Source of the DNA: Streptomyces nodosus
GTDB lineage: Bacteria > Actinomycetota > Actinomycetes > Streptomycetales > Streptomycetaceae
Direction: 5' to 3'
Length of the DNA stretch: 64,000 bases
Assembly (NCBI RefSeq): GCF_008704995.1
Contig: NZ_CP023747.1
Location: forward strand, 1,638,501-1,702,500
Part shown: piece after piece, positions 18,619 through 27,597 of the stretch
Layout of the letters: the number at the start of each line of letters is the position of its first letter
How positions within the stretch are numbered: the first letter of the stretch is position 1
Translations under genes and position numbers: made by a program
Notes under the pieces: model-generated
What the model was told of the DNA's origin: nothing
Seen by the model: the letters and a program-made list of their open reading frames with translations, nothing else
Databases searched by the model: none

Positions 18619-19959
18619 CTACAGCGGTACGCGCAGTGCCCCGTCGATGAGTTCGGCCGCCCGGGCCGTTCCGGCGCAGCCGCTGCGGGCGAGATGTTCG
18701 CGCACCGCCCGCAGCCGGTCGCGCAGCCGCATGGACTCCATGCCCCGCGCCCGCTCCGCCATCTCGACCGCGGTGGCCGTCGCCTTGTCGGCGTCGCCCT
18801 GGCGCAGTTCGATCTGACTGAGGATGGCGAGCCGGTGCACCCGGCCGCGGTCGTGGGCGGGGGTGTCGACGGCGGCCACGGCGTGCTCCCCGGCCGCCTC
18901 CAGGTCGCCGAGGCTGAGCAGCGCCTCCGCGACCTGGACGTTGACCAGGCCGGGCTGGACATAGCCGGTCTCATCGGGCTCGCTGCCGCGCCGGATGCGT
19001 TCGGCGGCGGCCTCGGCCCGCCCGATGCAGGACAACGCCCCGGTGGCGTCCCCGAGATGGGCGTACGCCTTCGCCTGCATCGCATACAGATCGGAGGCGA
19101 GCGCGGGGGTGATCTGCCGGCCCGCGGTGCGCAGCGCGGCCTCGGCGAAGGCGACGGCCTGCCGGTACTCCTTCATGAACAGCGACTGGTTGACCAGCAG
19201 CGCTATCACATAGGCGCCGAGACCCCGGTCGCCGCTGGCCTTGGCCAGGCGCAGGGCCTGGTGGAAATAGCGCTGGGCGAGGCCATGGGCGTCCGAGTCA
19301 TAGGCACAGATGCCGGCGATGGCCACCAGACCGCCGGTGGCGCGGTGCAGCTGCCGGCCCGTGGCATCGGTGTAGCCGCCGCGCAGCAGGGGCGCCGTCT
19401 CGGCGTTGAGGAAGCCGACCACCCGGCTGCGGGTCGCGATGCCCCCGGCCTTGCGGTACATCTGCTCGTAGTGGGCGCGGGCGGCGCGCTGCGTCTCGAT
19501 GTCGGCCGGGGTGACCCGGTGCCGGCCGCCGCGCGAGACGTCCATGTCCTCGGGCGGGTTCTCCCACTCCCATACCGGCATCACGGCGGGCGTGCCGGTG
19601 ACGGCGGGGGCGTCCAGGACATGGGGGCGCTGCTGTTCGTCGGAGCGCCACAGGGCCGTGGCCCGTTCGACGAAACCGGAGAGGCCGGAGCCGTGCGGGG
19701 CGGCGGGCTCGCCGGGGACCCCGAGGCCGATGTCGTCGAGCGTCACCGGGCGGTGCAGCCGGGCGGCGAGCACCTCGCAGATCAGATCGGGCACCTGGCC
19801 GCGCGGGCGCTGGCCCTTCAGCCAACGCGCCACCGCGGTGTGCTCGTACCGGAGCCCCAGGCCTCGGGCCCGCCCCGCCTGGTTGACGTGCGCGGCCAGA
19901 CCCGCGTGGGAGATCCCCGCCTCGTCGAGTATCGCGTCGAGCAGAGTATTGGGCTGCAT
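18619..19959 (-). CDS. Helix-turn-helix plus TPR regulator (NsdA-like)
   Basis: 446 aa from ATG 19959. The N-terminal 80 residues resemble an XRE-type helix-turn-helix (ILDEAGISHAGLAAHVNQAG, AVARWLKGQRP). The C-terminal 250 residues are alanine-rich helical pairs typical of TPR repeats (QRYFHQALRLAKASGD, AVAFAEAALRTAG). This resembles Streptomyces regulators of the NsdA type, which affect sporulation and antibiotic production; that link is by resemblance only. The promoter region carries a TTCACAC palindrome that could be its own operator. No sensor domain is seen. Confidence 0.8.
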   Translation of the reverse strand: MQPNTLLDAILDEAGISHAGLAAHVNQAGRARGLGLRYEHTAVARWLKGQRPRGQVPDLICEVLAARLHRPVTLDDIGLGVPGEPAAPHGSGLSGFVERATALWRSDEQQRPHVLDAPAVTGTPAVMPVWEWENPPEDMDVSRGGRHRVTPADIETQRAARAHYEQMYRKAGGIATRSRVVGFLNAETAPLLRGGYTDATGRQLHRATGGLVAIAGICAYDSDAHGLAQRYFHQALRLAKASGDRGLGAYVIALLVNQSLFMKEYRQAVAFAEAALRTAGRQITPALASDLYAMQAKAYAHLGDATGALSCIGRAEAAAERIRRGSEPDETGYVQPGLVNVQVAEALLSLGDLEAAGEHAVAAVDTPAHDRGRVHRLAILSQIELRQGDADKATATAVEMAERARGMESMRLRDRLRAVREHLARSGCAGTARAAELIDGALRVPL

Positions 19960-20007
19960 CGGTGGCCCCCCGGATGACTCGGTGCCCGACAGCGTAGTGC
20001 GTACGCC

Positions 20008-20024
20008 TTCACACGGGGTGTGAA
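20008..20024. promoter_or_regulatory. TTCACAC palindrome upstream of the TPR regulator
   Basis: TTCACACGGGGTGTGAA is a perfect 7-bp inverted repeat with a 3-bp centre, 49 bp before the regulator ATG. A -10-like TACGCT (minus strand, 19996-19991) lies between them, so the palindrome covers the -35 area. Candidate operator, possibly autoregulatory. Confidence 0.5.
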
Positions 20025-20408
20025 CGGAGTGCCCGCATCCGGGCGGTGCGTGCGCTGTCGTGGGGGGTTTCCGGCCGCTTGACTGACATCCCTCGCAAGA
20101 GGGCGGCCGGGCCGCCGGCTCCCCCTCGTACCGTACGGCGGCCCGATCCCACGCCGTCCGCCCCACCTGCCTGCCCGACACTCCACGGTGGGGCGAACGG
20201 CGTGACCGCGGCCCGCGCCTCGCGTACGGCGGGCACGGGCAGGCCGAGCCGTCTGCACCGGGCGCCCCCCGCCTCGGGGAACCGCGCGGCACGGCGCCCC
20301 TGGCCAGATCCCGCGCCGGCGGCCGGTGACGCGCCGCCCCGTGCGTTCCCGGGAACCGCGCCCCCGGTGCCCACACCTCGGAACGCCGGACCGCGGCCCT
20401 GACAGCAC

Positions 20409-20455
20409 GGAACCGGCCCGTGGAGTCAGGGTTCAGGACTCCACGGGCCGGTTCC
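20409..20455. terminator. Perfect 19-bp hairpin downstream of pheT
   Basis: Arms at 20409-20427 and 20437-20455 are exact reverse complements with a 9-nt loop. No T-run on either side. Second of two hairpins after pheT; it may also shield against transcription from the other direction. Confidence 0.6.
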
Positions 20456-20552
20456 GGTTCTTCGACTGCCACCGCTTCTCGGCCCCTCCGGCGCGGCCCG
20501 CCGCGGCGAGCCGCGTTCGTCCGGCCGGGGGCGGCGTCCGGTGCTTCCCGAG

Positions 20553-20586
20553 CGCTTCGGGCAAGGGGGTTCCCTTGCCCGAAGCG
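20553..20586 (-). terminator. pheT terminator hairpin
   Basis: Perfect 15-bp inverted repeat (20553-20567 with 20572-20586, 4-nt loop) 20 nt beyond the pheT stop on the minus strand. Confidence 0.75.
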
Positions 20587-20606
20587 TCACACCGGGTGCC
20601 GCTCGG

Positions 20607-23117
20607 CTAACCCCGCAGGACCGCGCCCGTGCGTTCGGCCGCCAGTGCGACGGCCGTGTCGCGGGCCGCGGAGGCCTCGTCGACGGTCAGCGTGCGGTCC
20701 GGGGCGCGGAAGCGCAGCGCATAGGCCAGGGACTTCTTGCCCTCGCCGAGCTGCTCGGACTCGTAGACGTCGAACAGCCGGACGGACTCCAGTAGTTCCC
20801 CGGCGCCTTCCCGCAGCGCCGCCTCGACGTCCGCGTGCGGGACGGTCCGGTCGACGACCAGCGCGACATCCTGGGTGGCGATCGGGAAGGCGGAGATCCG
20901 CGGACCCTTCACCGGACCGGTGCCCGCCTGCTCCAGCGCGTCGAGGTCGAGCTCCATCGCGCAGCTACGGGCCGGCAGACCCAGGGTCTTCAGGACGCCG
21001 GGGTGCAGCTCACCCGCGTACCCGATGACCCGCTCGGTGCCGTCGATCACCACGGCGAGCTCGGCACAGCGGCCGGGGTGCCACGGACCGTACTGGCCCT
21101 TGCGGACGACCAGGTCGGCCCCGGCCTCCCGGGCGATGCTGCGCGCGGCCTCGACGGCGTCCGCCCAGTCGGCCGGGCGGCCCTTGCCCCACCAGCCGAC
21201 CTGCTCGCGGGCGCCCGCGAGGACCACGGCGGCGTGCCGCGGCTGCTCGGGAAGCGCCGCGGTGAGCGAGGCGACCTCCTCGGCGGTCGGGCGGCGGTCG
21301 ACGGGCAGCCGCTCGGCGGCGCTCCGCTCCGCACGGGGGTGGAACACCAGACCGGTCTCGAAGAGCGCCAGGTCGTGGGTGCCGCGGCCGTCGTTGCGGC
21401 GCAGCGCGCCGAGCAGGCCCGGCAGCAGCGTCGTACGGAGGGCGGGCTCCTCGTCGGAGAGCGGGTTGACCAGCTTGACGACCTTGCGGTGCGGGTCGTC
21501 CGCGGCCAGGCCCAGCTGGTCGAAGACCTGCTCGCCGATGAAGGGGTAGTTCGGCGCCTCGACATAGCCGGCGCCGGCCAGGGCGCGGCCGACCCGGCGG
21601 TGCAGCCGCTGCCGGTCGGTCAGTCCGCGGCCGGCCGGGGGCTTGGGCAGCGTGGAGGGCAGGTTCTCGTACCCCTCCAGCCGGATGACCTCCTCGGCCA
21701 GGTCGTTGGGGTCGGTGAGGTCGGGCCGCCAGGACGGGACGGTGACGATCAGCTCGTCCTGTCCGTAGACGTCGCAGCCGACCTCCTGGAGCCGGCGTAC
21801 GACGGTCTCGCGGCCGTACTCGACGCCCGCCACCTTGTCCGGGTGGTCCACCGGGATGGTGATGGTGCGCGGCGCGGACGGCGCGACGACCTCGGTGACG
21901 CCCCCCTCCGCGGTGCCGCCGGCGAGCAGCACCAGGAGGTCGACGGTGCGCTGCGCCGCGGCGGAGGCGGCCTGCGGGTCGACGCCGCGCTCGAAGCGGC
22001 GGGAGGCCTCGGAGGCCAGCTTGTGGCGGCGGGCGGTGCGCGCGATGGAGATCGGGGCGAAGTGGGCGGCCTCGATGACGACATCGGTGGTGCCGCCGGT
22101 CTCATGGCCGTGGTCCGCGATCTCGGTGTCGGCGCCGCCCATGACACCGGCGAGGCCGATCGGACCCCGGTCGTCCGTGATCACCAGATCCTCGGCGTTC
22201 AGCGTGCGGGCGACGCCGTCGAGGGTGGTGAGCTTCTCGCCCTGCTCGGCCCGGCGCACACCGATCGCGCCCTGGACGCGGGAGCGGTCGTAGGCGTGCA
22301 GGGGCTGGCCCAGCTCCTGCATCACATAGTTGGTGATGTCGACGGCCAGGGAGACCGGGCGCATCCCGGCCTTCTGCAGCCGGCGCTTCAGCCAGATCGG
22401 GGAGCGCGCCTCGGGGTCGATCCCGGTCACCGTGCGCGCGGTGAAGCGGTCGCAGCCCAGCGGCTCGGAGATCTGCACCGGGTAGCCGAAGGCGTTCGGC
22501 GCGGGGACGTCGAGCAGCGCCGGGTCGCGCAGCGGCAGACCGTAGGCGATGGCGGTCTCCCGGGCGATGCCGCGCAGGGAGAGCGCATAGCCGCGGTCCG
22601 GGGTGACGGCGACGTCGAGCACCTCGTCGACCAGTTCGAGCAGCTCGATGGCGTCGGTGCCCACCTCGTGCTCCGGCGGCAGCACGATGATGCCCTTGGT
22701 GCCGTCGTCGCCCATGCCCAGCTCGTCGCTGGAGCAGATCATGCCGTGCGAGACCTTGCCGTAGGTCTTGCGCGCGGCGATCGCGAAGCCGCCGGGCAGC
22801 ACGGCGCCCGGCAGGACCACGACGACCTTGTCGCCGACGGAGAAGTTGCGGGCGCCGCAGACGATCTCCTGCGGCTCACCGGTGCCGTTGGCCTGGCCGA
22901 CGTCGACCGTGCAGAAGCGGATCGGCTTCTTGAAGCCCTCCAGCTCCTCGATGGACAGCACCTGGCCGACGGCCAGGGGGCCCTTGAGGTCGGCGCCGAG
23001 CTGGTCGACGGTCTCGACCTCGAGACCGACCGAAATGAGCTTGGCCTGGACGTCGCGCCCGGTCTCCGTCGCCGGCAGGTCGACATACTCCCGCAGCCAA
23101 GAAAGCGGGACCCGCAT
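20607..23117 (-). CDS. pheT: Phenylalanyl-tRNA synthetase beta subunit
   Basis: 836 aa, normal length. The N-terminus [16 protein letters not shown] is characteristic. An OB-fold tRNA-binding domain follows (about residues 42-150, [11 protein letters not shown]), then the B3/B4 editing domain, B5 domain, catalytic-core-like domain and a C-terminal ferredoxin-fold anticodon-binding domain ([30 protein letters not shown]). Forms the alpha2-beta2 enzyme with PheS to charge tRNA-Phe and edit Tyr-tRNA-Phe. Its ATG shares one base with the pheS stop (TGATG). Confidence 0.97.
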   Translation of the reverse strand: MRVPLSWLREYVDLPATETGRDVQAKLISVGLEVETVDQLGADLKGPLAVGQVLSIEELEGFKKPIRFCTVDVGQANGTGEPQEIVCGARNFSVGDKVVVVLPGAVLPGGFAIAARKTYGKVSHGMICSSDELGMGDDGTKGIIVLPPEHEVGTDAIELLELVDEVLDVAVTPDRGYALSLRGIARETAIAYGLPLRDPALLDVPAPNAFGYPVQISEPLGCDRFTARTVTGIDPEARSPIWLKRRLQKAGMRPVSLAVDITNYVMQELGQPLHAYDRSRVQGAIGVRRAEQGEKLTTLDGVARTLNAEDLVITDDRGPIGLAGVMGGADTEIADHGHETGGTTDVVIEAAHFAPISIARTARRHKLASEASRRFERGVDPQAASAAAQRTVDLLVLLAGGTAEGGVTEVVAPSAPRTITIPVDHPDKVAGVEYGRETVVRRLQEVGCDVYGQDELIVTVPSWRPDLTDPNDLAEEVIRLEGYENLPSTLPKPPAGRGLTDRQRLHRRVGRALAGAGYVEAPNYPFIGEQVFDQLGLAADDPHRKVVKLVNPLSDEEPALRTTLLPGLLGALRRNDGRGTHDLALFETGLVFHPRAERSAAERLPVDRRPTAEEVASLTAALPEQPRHAAVVLAGAREQVGWWGKGRPADWADAVEAARSIAREAGADLVVRKGQYGPWHPGRCAELAVVIDGTERVIGYAGELHPGVLKTLGLPARSCAMELDLDALEQAGTGPVKGPRISAFPIATQDVALVVDRTVPHADVEAALREGAGELLESVRLFDVYESEQLGEGKKSLAYALRFRAPDRTLTVDEASAARDTAVALAAERTGAVLRG

Positions 23118-24241
23118 CAGATCTCCATCCCGAACGGCCGGGTGAACCGGACGTCACCCTCGACCATGTCTCGCATGTCCTCGACGTTGTGGCGGAACAT
23201 CAGCATCCGCTCGATGCCGAACCCGAAGGCGAATCCGCTGTACTTCTGGGGGTCGACGCCACAGGCGACGAGCACCCGGGGGTTGACCATGCCGCAGCCG
23301 CCGAGCTCGATCCAGCCCTCGCTGGAGCAGGTGCGGCAGGGCCGGTCGGGGTTGCCGACGGACTCGCCCTTGCAGACGTAGCAGAGCATGTCCATCTCGG
23401 CGGACGGCTCGGTGAAGGGGAAGTAGTTCGGCCGCAGCCGGGTCTTCATGTCCGCGCCGAAGAGGGACTGGACCATGTGGTCCATGGTGCCCTTGAGGTC
23501 GGCCATGGTCAGGCCCTCGTCGACGGCCAGCAGCTCGATCTGGTGGAAGACCGGGGTGTGCGTGGCGTCCAGCTCGTCGGTCCGGTACACCCGGCCGGGG
23601 CAGACGATGTAGACGGGGGGCTCGCGGTCGAGCAGGGAACGGGCCTGCACCGGCGAGGTGTGGGTGCGCAGCACCACCCCGGACTCGCCGTGCTCGGCCC
23701 CCGGGCCCTCGACGAAGAAGGTGTCCTGCATCTGCCGCGCCGGGTGGTCGGGCGTGAAGTTCAGGGCGTCGAAGTTGAACCACTCCGCCTCGACCTCGGG
23801 GCCCTCGGCGACCTCGTACCCCATGGACACGAAGACGTCCGCGACCCGCTCCATGAAGGTGGTCAGCGGGTGCCGGGCGCCGGACGGTACGCGGTCGTAG
23901 GGCAGGGTGACGTCCACCGACTCCTCGACCAGCACCCGGGCGTCCCGATCGGCCTCCAGCTCGGCCTGGCGCGCGGCCAGGGCCTTGTTGACGGCGCCGC
24001 GGGCCATGCCGACGCGCTTTCCCGCGTCGGCCTTGGCGTGCGGGGGCAGGGCGCCGATCTCGCGGTTGGCGAGGGCCAGCGGTGAGGCGGGGCCGGTGTG
24101 GGCGACCTTGGCCTCATGGAGCGTGTCGAGGGAGTCCGCGGCGGCGAAGGCGGCGAGCGCCTCGTCCCGCATGCGCTCGATCTCTTCCGGTTTCAAGGCC
24201 TCGACCTCGACAGGGTCGTACGACTTATTGGGTGCCGACAT
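23117..24241 (-). CDS. pheS: Phenylalanyl-tRNA synthetase alpha subunit
   Basis: 374 aa from ATG 24241, with GGAAGAG directly upstream; the open frame continues to 24400 without a site. The N-terminal coiled coil is followed by the class-II catalytic core: motif 1 ([19 protein letters not shown]), [14 protein letters not shown] [14 protein letters not shown], motif 2 ([23 protein letters not shown]), and motif 3 ([13 protein letters not shown]). [13 protein letters not shown] [12 protein letters not shown] marks the phenylalanine pocket. The leader contains a 10-bp hairpin. Confidence 0.97.
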   Translation of the reverse strand: MSAPNKSYDPVEVEALKPEEIERMRDEALAAFAAADSLDTLHEAKVAHTGPASPLALANREIGALPPHAKADAGKRVGMARGAVNKALAARQAELEADRDARVLVEESVDVTLPYDRVPSGARHPLTTFMERVADVFVSMGYEVAEGPEVEAEWFNFDALNFTPDHPARQMQDTFFVEGPGAEHGESGVVLRTHTSPVQARSLLDREPPVYIVCPGRVYRTDELDATHTPVFHQIELLAVDEGLTMADLKGTMDHMVQSLFGADMKTRLRPNYFPFTEPSAEMDMLCYVCKGESVGNPDRPCRTCSSEGWIELGGCGMVNPRVLVACGVDPQKYSGFAFGFGIERMLMFRHNVEDMRDMVEGDVRFTRPFGMEI

Positions 24242-24554
24242 CTCTTCCCGTGCTTCCGATTTGGCTGGCTGGAGTGCCTCGTCTTCGATCCGTGGTCGTT
24301 CTCGTCCACGGATCGGGACGCAAAGGTGCCAATGGCCGAGTCTAACGGGGCAGGCGTCGTGCGTATGCGCCCATGGGCCGCTGTGGCCCGCCCGTCTCAC
24401 CCGTCATCGCCCTGTCCGGCGCCGTGGGACACCGTGAATGCGCCCGTCGCCCGGCATCGCCGCAGACGGCGCCGGGCAGGTTTTTCTGTCGCCTGTCGTT
24501 CCTGTGTCGCCCGTCGCCGCCACCGGCCTGTTCGTCGCCGTGCGACGAGATCGA
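24242..24554 (-). promoter_or_regulatory. pheS upstream leader region
   Basis: 313 bp between the kinase gene stop and pheS. A -10-like TTAGACT (minus strand, about 24345-24339) lies roughly 100 nt before the ATG. Between it and pheS is the hairpin 24286-24295 / 24306-24315 (CGATCCGTGG stem, 10-nt loop). No Phe-rich leader peptide and no T-box core were recognised. The upstream 200 bp show no gene. Confidence 0.45.
24286..24315 (-). promoter_or_regulatory. Hairpin in the pheS 5' leader
   Basis: A perfect 10-bp stem with a 10-nt loop, 45-74 nt before the pheS start. Its location suggests an attenuator or RNA-stability element for pheST. The structure is seen; the function is inferred. Confidence 0.45.
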
Positions 24555-25685
24555 TCAGAAGGCCGGGGCCGCCACGGGCAGAATAAATCGGAACTCGGCG
24601 CCGCCGCCGCGGGCGCGGCCGACCGTGATGGTGCCGCCGTGGGCCTCGACGATGCCCTTGACGATATAGAGCCCGAGGCCCGTGCCGCCGCGTTTGCTGC
24701 CCCGCCAGAAGCGGGTGAAGACGCGGTTCATGGACTCCTCCGGGATGCCGGGGCCCTCGTCGCTCACCGTGACCGACGTGCCGGCGTCCTCCCCTTCCCG
24801 GGGGGACGTCGCGGGCGTGACCTCAATGGTGACGGTTCCCTCACCGTGGCGCACGGCATTTTCGAGGAGGTTGCTGAGCACCTGGTCGATCTTGTCGGGG
24901 TCGGCCCAGAGGACGGGCAGCGGGTGCTCGAGACGCAGCAGAAAGCGGTCGGCGGGCTGGCCCGCGGCCACATGGGCCTGGACATGGCGTCCGACCGCGG
25001 CGCCCATGTCGACGGGCTGGCGTCTCACCTCCAGCCGCCCGGACTCGATCCGTGAGATGTCCAGCAGCTCGGCGATGAGCCGGGTGACCCGGTCCGCGTC
25101 GGCGTCGACCGTCTCCAGCATCAGCCGCTTCTGGTCGTCGGTGAAACGTTCCCACTTGGCGAGCAGGGTGGCCGTGAAGCCCTTGACTGAGGTCAGCGGC
25201 GAGCGCAGTTCATGGGCGACGGTCGCGATCAGCTCGGCATGGCTGCGCTCGGTGCGGCGGCGGGCCTCGGTGTCGCGCAGGGTGACCACGATGCGGCGGA
25301 CCGGCCCGCCCCGGCGGGTGCGCACATACCGCGCGGCCACCAGGACCTCCCGTCCCCCGGGCAGCAGCAGATTGCGCTCCGGCTGCCGTACCCGGATCGC
25401 GAGCCCGCCGTAGGGGTCGGTCAGCTGCCACCAGCGGCGGCCCTCCAGGTCCTCCAGCGGCAGCACCTGTTCGAGGCGCAGGCCCAGGGCCTCGGCGGCG
25501 GGGACGGCGGTGATCCGGGCGGCCGCGGCGTTGAAGCAGATCACCCGGCCCTGCTCGTCGGCGATCACCAGGCCGTCGGGGAGGTCGTCCGGCTCGAGGC
25601 CGAGCCCGGCGAGATCATCGCACCGGGGCGCGGGGGCCCGGGACGCGTCCCGTGCTTCCGGTGCCCTGCTCGTGCCGACGCTCAT
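24555..25685 (-). CDS. Soluble PAS-domain sensor histidine kinase
   Basis: 376 aa from ATG 25685, chosen for the GAGGTGGGG upstream. Residues 30-140 form a PAS domain (DDLPDGLVIADEQGRVICFNAAAARI). The HisKA H-box follows as ELIATVAHELRSPLTSVKGF. The HATPase has DQVLSNLLENAVRHG (N box), VSDEGPGIPEE (G1), FTRFWRG (F box) and GTGLGLYIVKGIVEAHGG (G2). There is no transmembrane segment, so it senses a cytoplasmic signal. No response regulator is adjacent, making it an orphan kinase. It sits between trmH and pheST, a position kept in Streptomyces as I recall. Confidence 0.92.
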   Translation of the reverse strand: MSVGTSRAPEARDASRAPAPRCDDLAGLGLEPDDLPDGLVIADEQGRVICFNAAAARITAVPAAEALGLRLEQVLPLEDLEGRRWWQLTDPYGGLAIRVRQPERNLLLPGGREVLVAARYVRTRRGGPVRRIVVTLRDTEARRRTERSHAELIATVAHELRSPLTSVKGFTATLLAKWERFTDDQKRLMLETVDADADRVTRLIAELLDISRIESGRLEVRRQPVDMGAAVGRHVQAHVAAGQPADRFLLRLEHPLPVLWADPDKIDQVLSNLLENAVRHGEGTVTIEVTPATSPREGEDAGTSVTVSDEGPGIPEESMNRVFTRFWRGSKRGGTGLGLYIVKGIVEAHGGTITVGRARGGGAEFRFILPVAAPAF

Positions 25686-25809
25686 CCCCGTGCCCCACCT
25701 CTCGTCCGGCGTACGGGTTCTCCCCGCTCCTAGGGGTCCCTCCCGGGCGAAGCCGTGTGCGGGGACGAGCCGAGAGCTTGGGGAAAGTCCCCCCGAGCCC
25801 GCCACCCTA

Positions 25810-25827
25810 CTAGTGCGTCGGCACTAG
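25810..25827. repeat. Short CTAGTGC palindrome, possibly related to the 17.7-kb element
   Basis: CTAGTGCGTCGGCACTAG is a perfect 7-bp inverted repeat with a 4-nt loop, overlapping the stop codon of the methyltransferase gene. Its outer seven bases match the termini of the long palindrome at 17714-17882, so it could be an internally deleted copy. The match is short and may be chance. Confidence 0.4.
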
Positions 25828-26678
25828 ACGGTGACGCTACGGCATCCTCCGACGGCACGCTGTGCACGGGCGGACGCGTAGAGACATACGGCGGCGGCGG
25901 TCGCGAGGTTCAGACTTTCGGCTTTTCCGTGGATCGGCACGCGCACCACGGCGTCGGCCAGTGCGCGGGTCTCCTCCGGGAGCCCCCAGGCCTCGTTGCC
26001 GAAGACCCAGGCGGTGGGGCCGCCCATGGTGCCCTTGTCCAGTTCCTCGTCCAGGTCTCGGTCGCCCGCGCCGTCGGCGGCCAGGATCCGCACTCCGGCG
26101 TCCTTGAGCCCGGCCACGGCGCGTTCGACGGGGACGCCGACGGCCACCGGCAGATGGAACAGCGATCCCACGGAGGCCCGGACCGCCTTGGGGTTGTAGA
26201 GGTCGACGGAGGCGTCGGTGAGGACCACGGCGTCGGCTCCGGCGGCGTCCGCGCAGCGCAGCACGGTTCCGGCGTTCCCGGGGTCCCGCACATGGGCGAG
26301 CACGGCGACCAGCCGGGGGCGTGTCCTGAGGATCGCCTCGAAGCCGGTGTCGAGGAACCGGCAGACACCGACGAGGCCCTGTGGGGTGACGGTGGTGGAG
26401 ATGTCGGCGATCACCTCCTCGTCCGCGAGGTGGATGCGCGCGCCGGCGGCCCGTGCCTCGCCCACGATCTCGGCGTAGCGCTCGGCGGCCTCGGGGGTGG
26501 CGAAGAGTTCGACGAGGCCGGCCCGGCCCTCGGAGCGGTGCGCCGCCGCCTCCCGCACGGCCTGCGGCCCCTCCGCGAGGAACAGCCGCTCCTTGCCCCG
26601 GAAGTTCCGCTTGGCCAGCCGTCGCGCGGCGTTGACGCGGGGCGAGCGGGGGGAGATCAGCTCGGGGGCCGGGGGCAT
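25824..26678 (-). CDS. SpoU/TrmH-family RNA 2'-O-methyltransferase
   Basis: 284 aa from ATG 26678, with GAAGGTGA upstream; GTG at 26702 is an alternative start. The N-terminal substrate-binding domain contains ISPRSPRVNAARRLAKRNFRGKERLFLAEG. The SPOUT methyltransferase domain has motif 1 (VRDPGNAGTVLRCADAAGADAVVL), motif 2 (AWVFGNEAWGLPEE) and motif 3 (VRVPIHGKAESLNLATAAAVCLY), the last forming the trefoil knot that binds SAM. It methylates ribose in rRNA or tRNA; the exact target is not readable. It lies downstream of the infC-rpmI-rplT operon. Confidence 0.9.
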   Translation of the reverse strand: MPPAPELISPRSPRVNAARRLAKRNFRGKERLFLAEGPQAVREAAAHRSEGRAGLVELFATPEAAERYAEIVGEARAAGARIHLADEEVIADISTTVTPQGLVGVCRFLDTGFEAILRTRPRLVAVLAHVRDPGNAGTVLRCADAAGADAVVLTDASVDLYNPKAVRASVGSLFHLPVAVGVPVERAVAGLKDAGVRILAADGAGDRDLDEELDKGTMGGPTAWVFGNEAWGLPEETRALADAVVRVPIHGKAESLNLATAAAVCLYASARAQRAVGGCRSVTV

Positions 26679-26754
26679 GGGGGTCACCTTCAGGTCGGTC
26701 ACGTTCCGTCGATCACGTTGTTCAGGGTCCGGGCGGCGGCTGCGCAGACACAGG

Positions 26755-26785
26755 CGGACCCGCAGGCCATCAGCCTGCGGGTCCG
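26755..26785 (-). terminator. Terminator of the infC-rpmI-rplT operon
   Basis: Perfect 13-bp inverted repeat (26755-26767 with 26773-26785, loop of 5) 29 nt after the rplT stop. Confidence 0.75.
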
Positions 26786-26813
26786 TGTCACATCCGGCCG
26801 GAGCCGGCGGGCG

Positions 26814-27197
26814 TCACGCCGCCTTCGGCGCGTTGACGTCCGCGGGCAGCGCCTTCTGGGCGACCTCGATCAGCGCGGCGAACGCACCGGCGTCGTTGAC
26901 GGCCAGCTCGGCGAGGATCTTGCGGTCGACCTCGACGTTCGCGGCCTTCAGGCCCTGGATGAAGCGGTTGTACGTCATGCCGTTGGCGCGGGCAGCGGCG
27001 TTGATGCGCTGGATCCACAGCTGACGGAAGTCGCCCTTGCGCTTCTTGCGGTCGTTGTAGTTGTAGACCAGCGAGTGGGTGACCTGCTCCTTGGCCTTGC
27101 GGTACAGGCGCGAGCGCTGACCGCGGTAGCCGGAGGCCTGCTCGAGGATCGCCCGGCGCTTCTTGTGGGCGTTGACTGCCCGCTTGACGCGTGCCAC
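26814..27197 (-). CDS. rplT: 50S ribosomal protein L20
   Basis: 127 aa, basic N-terminus [24 protein letters not shown], followed by the conserved [33 protein letters not shown] and [16 protein letters not shown]. It binds 23S rRNA early in 50S assembly. In other bacteria L20 also represses its own operon by binding mRNA near rpmI or infC; a hairpin upstream of rpmI could be such a site here. Third gene of infC-rpmI-rplT. Confidence 0.97.
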   Translation of the reverse strand: MARVKRAVNAHKKRRAILEQASGYRGQRSRLYRKAKEQVTHSLVYNYNDRKKRKGDFRQLWIQRINAAARANGMTYNRFIQGLKAANVEVDRKILAELAVNDAGAFAALIEVAQKALPADVNAPKAA

Positions 27198-27292
27198 TTG
27201 TTAACTCCTTGTAACGGGGCCGCGGTTGGACTTGTGCGGCCCGGAATCGATTGGGTCCCGGTTCAGACGTACGGCGCTCGCGCGCCGCCGCG

Positions 27293-27487
27293 TCACTTGC
27301 CGAGAAGCTTCTTGATCTTCTTGGCGTCGCCCGGGGCCATCTCGGCGTTACCGGTGAGGCGACGCGTCAGACGGGACGACTTGTGCTCAAGCAGGTGGCG
27401 CTTGCCGGCGCGCTCACGGAGCACCTTGCCGGAGCCGGTGACCTTGAAGCGCTTGCTGGCACCGCTGTGCGACTTGTTCTTCGGCAT
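27293..27487 (-). CDS. rpmI: 50S ribosomal protein L35
   Basis: 64 aa from ATG 27487: [21 protein letters not shown], then [16 protein letters not shown] and a basic C-terminus KKIKKLLGK. Complete and of normal length. GAGGAGAG lies just before the start. Lies between infC and rplT. Confidence 0.97.
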   Translation of the reverse strand: MPKNKSHSGASKRFKVTGSGKVLRERAGKRHLLEHKSSRLTRRLTGNAEMAPGDAKKIKKLLGK

Positions 27488-27518
27488 AGCGCCGTTCTCT
27501 CCTCGTCGGTGGCGCTCC

Positions 27519-27545
27519 CGTGCCCGGTCACAAGAACCGGGCACG
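27519..27545 (-). promoter_or_regulatory. Hairpin between infC and rpmI
   Basis: Perfect 10-bp stem (27519-27528 with 27536-27545, 7-nt loop), 32 nt before rpmI. In E. coli and Bacillus, ribosomal protein L20 binds structured mRNA in this operon to repress translation, so this is a candidate autoregulatory structure, an RNA-processing site or a partial terminator. Confidence 0.45.
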
Positions 27546-27597
27546 ATCGGAGCGTCGCTCTTCTGTCGGTTACATCCTGGGACGGGTGTCCCGGGGG

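Larger units (their letters stand above)
19960..20606. other. 647-bp intergenic region with no supported gene
   Basis: Holds the promoter side of the TPR regulator with its palindrome near 20008 and, toward pheT, two strong hairpins. The middle (about 20030-20400) shows no ribosome site, conserved frame or other structure that I can recognise. Confidence 0.6.

Noticed and set aside
24242..24400. T-box riboswitch or Phe leader peptide upstream of pheS
   Set aside because: No T-box core sequence, no specifier-loop architecture and no Phe-codon cluster in a short frame were recognised; only a simple hairpin remains.
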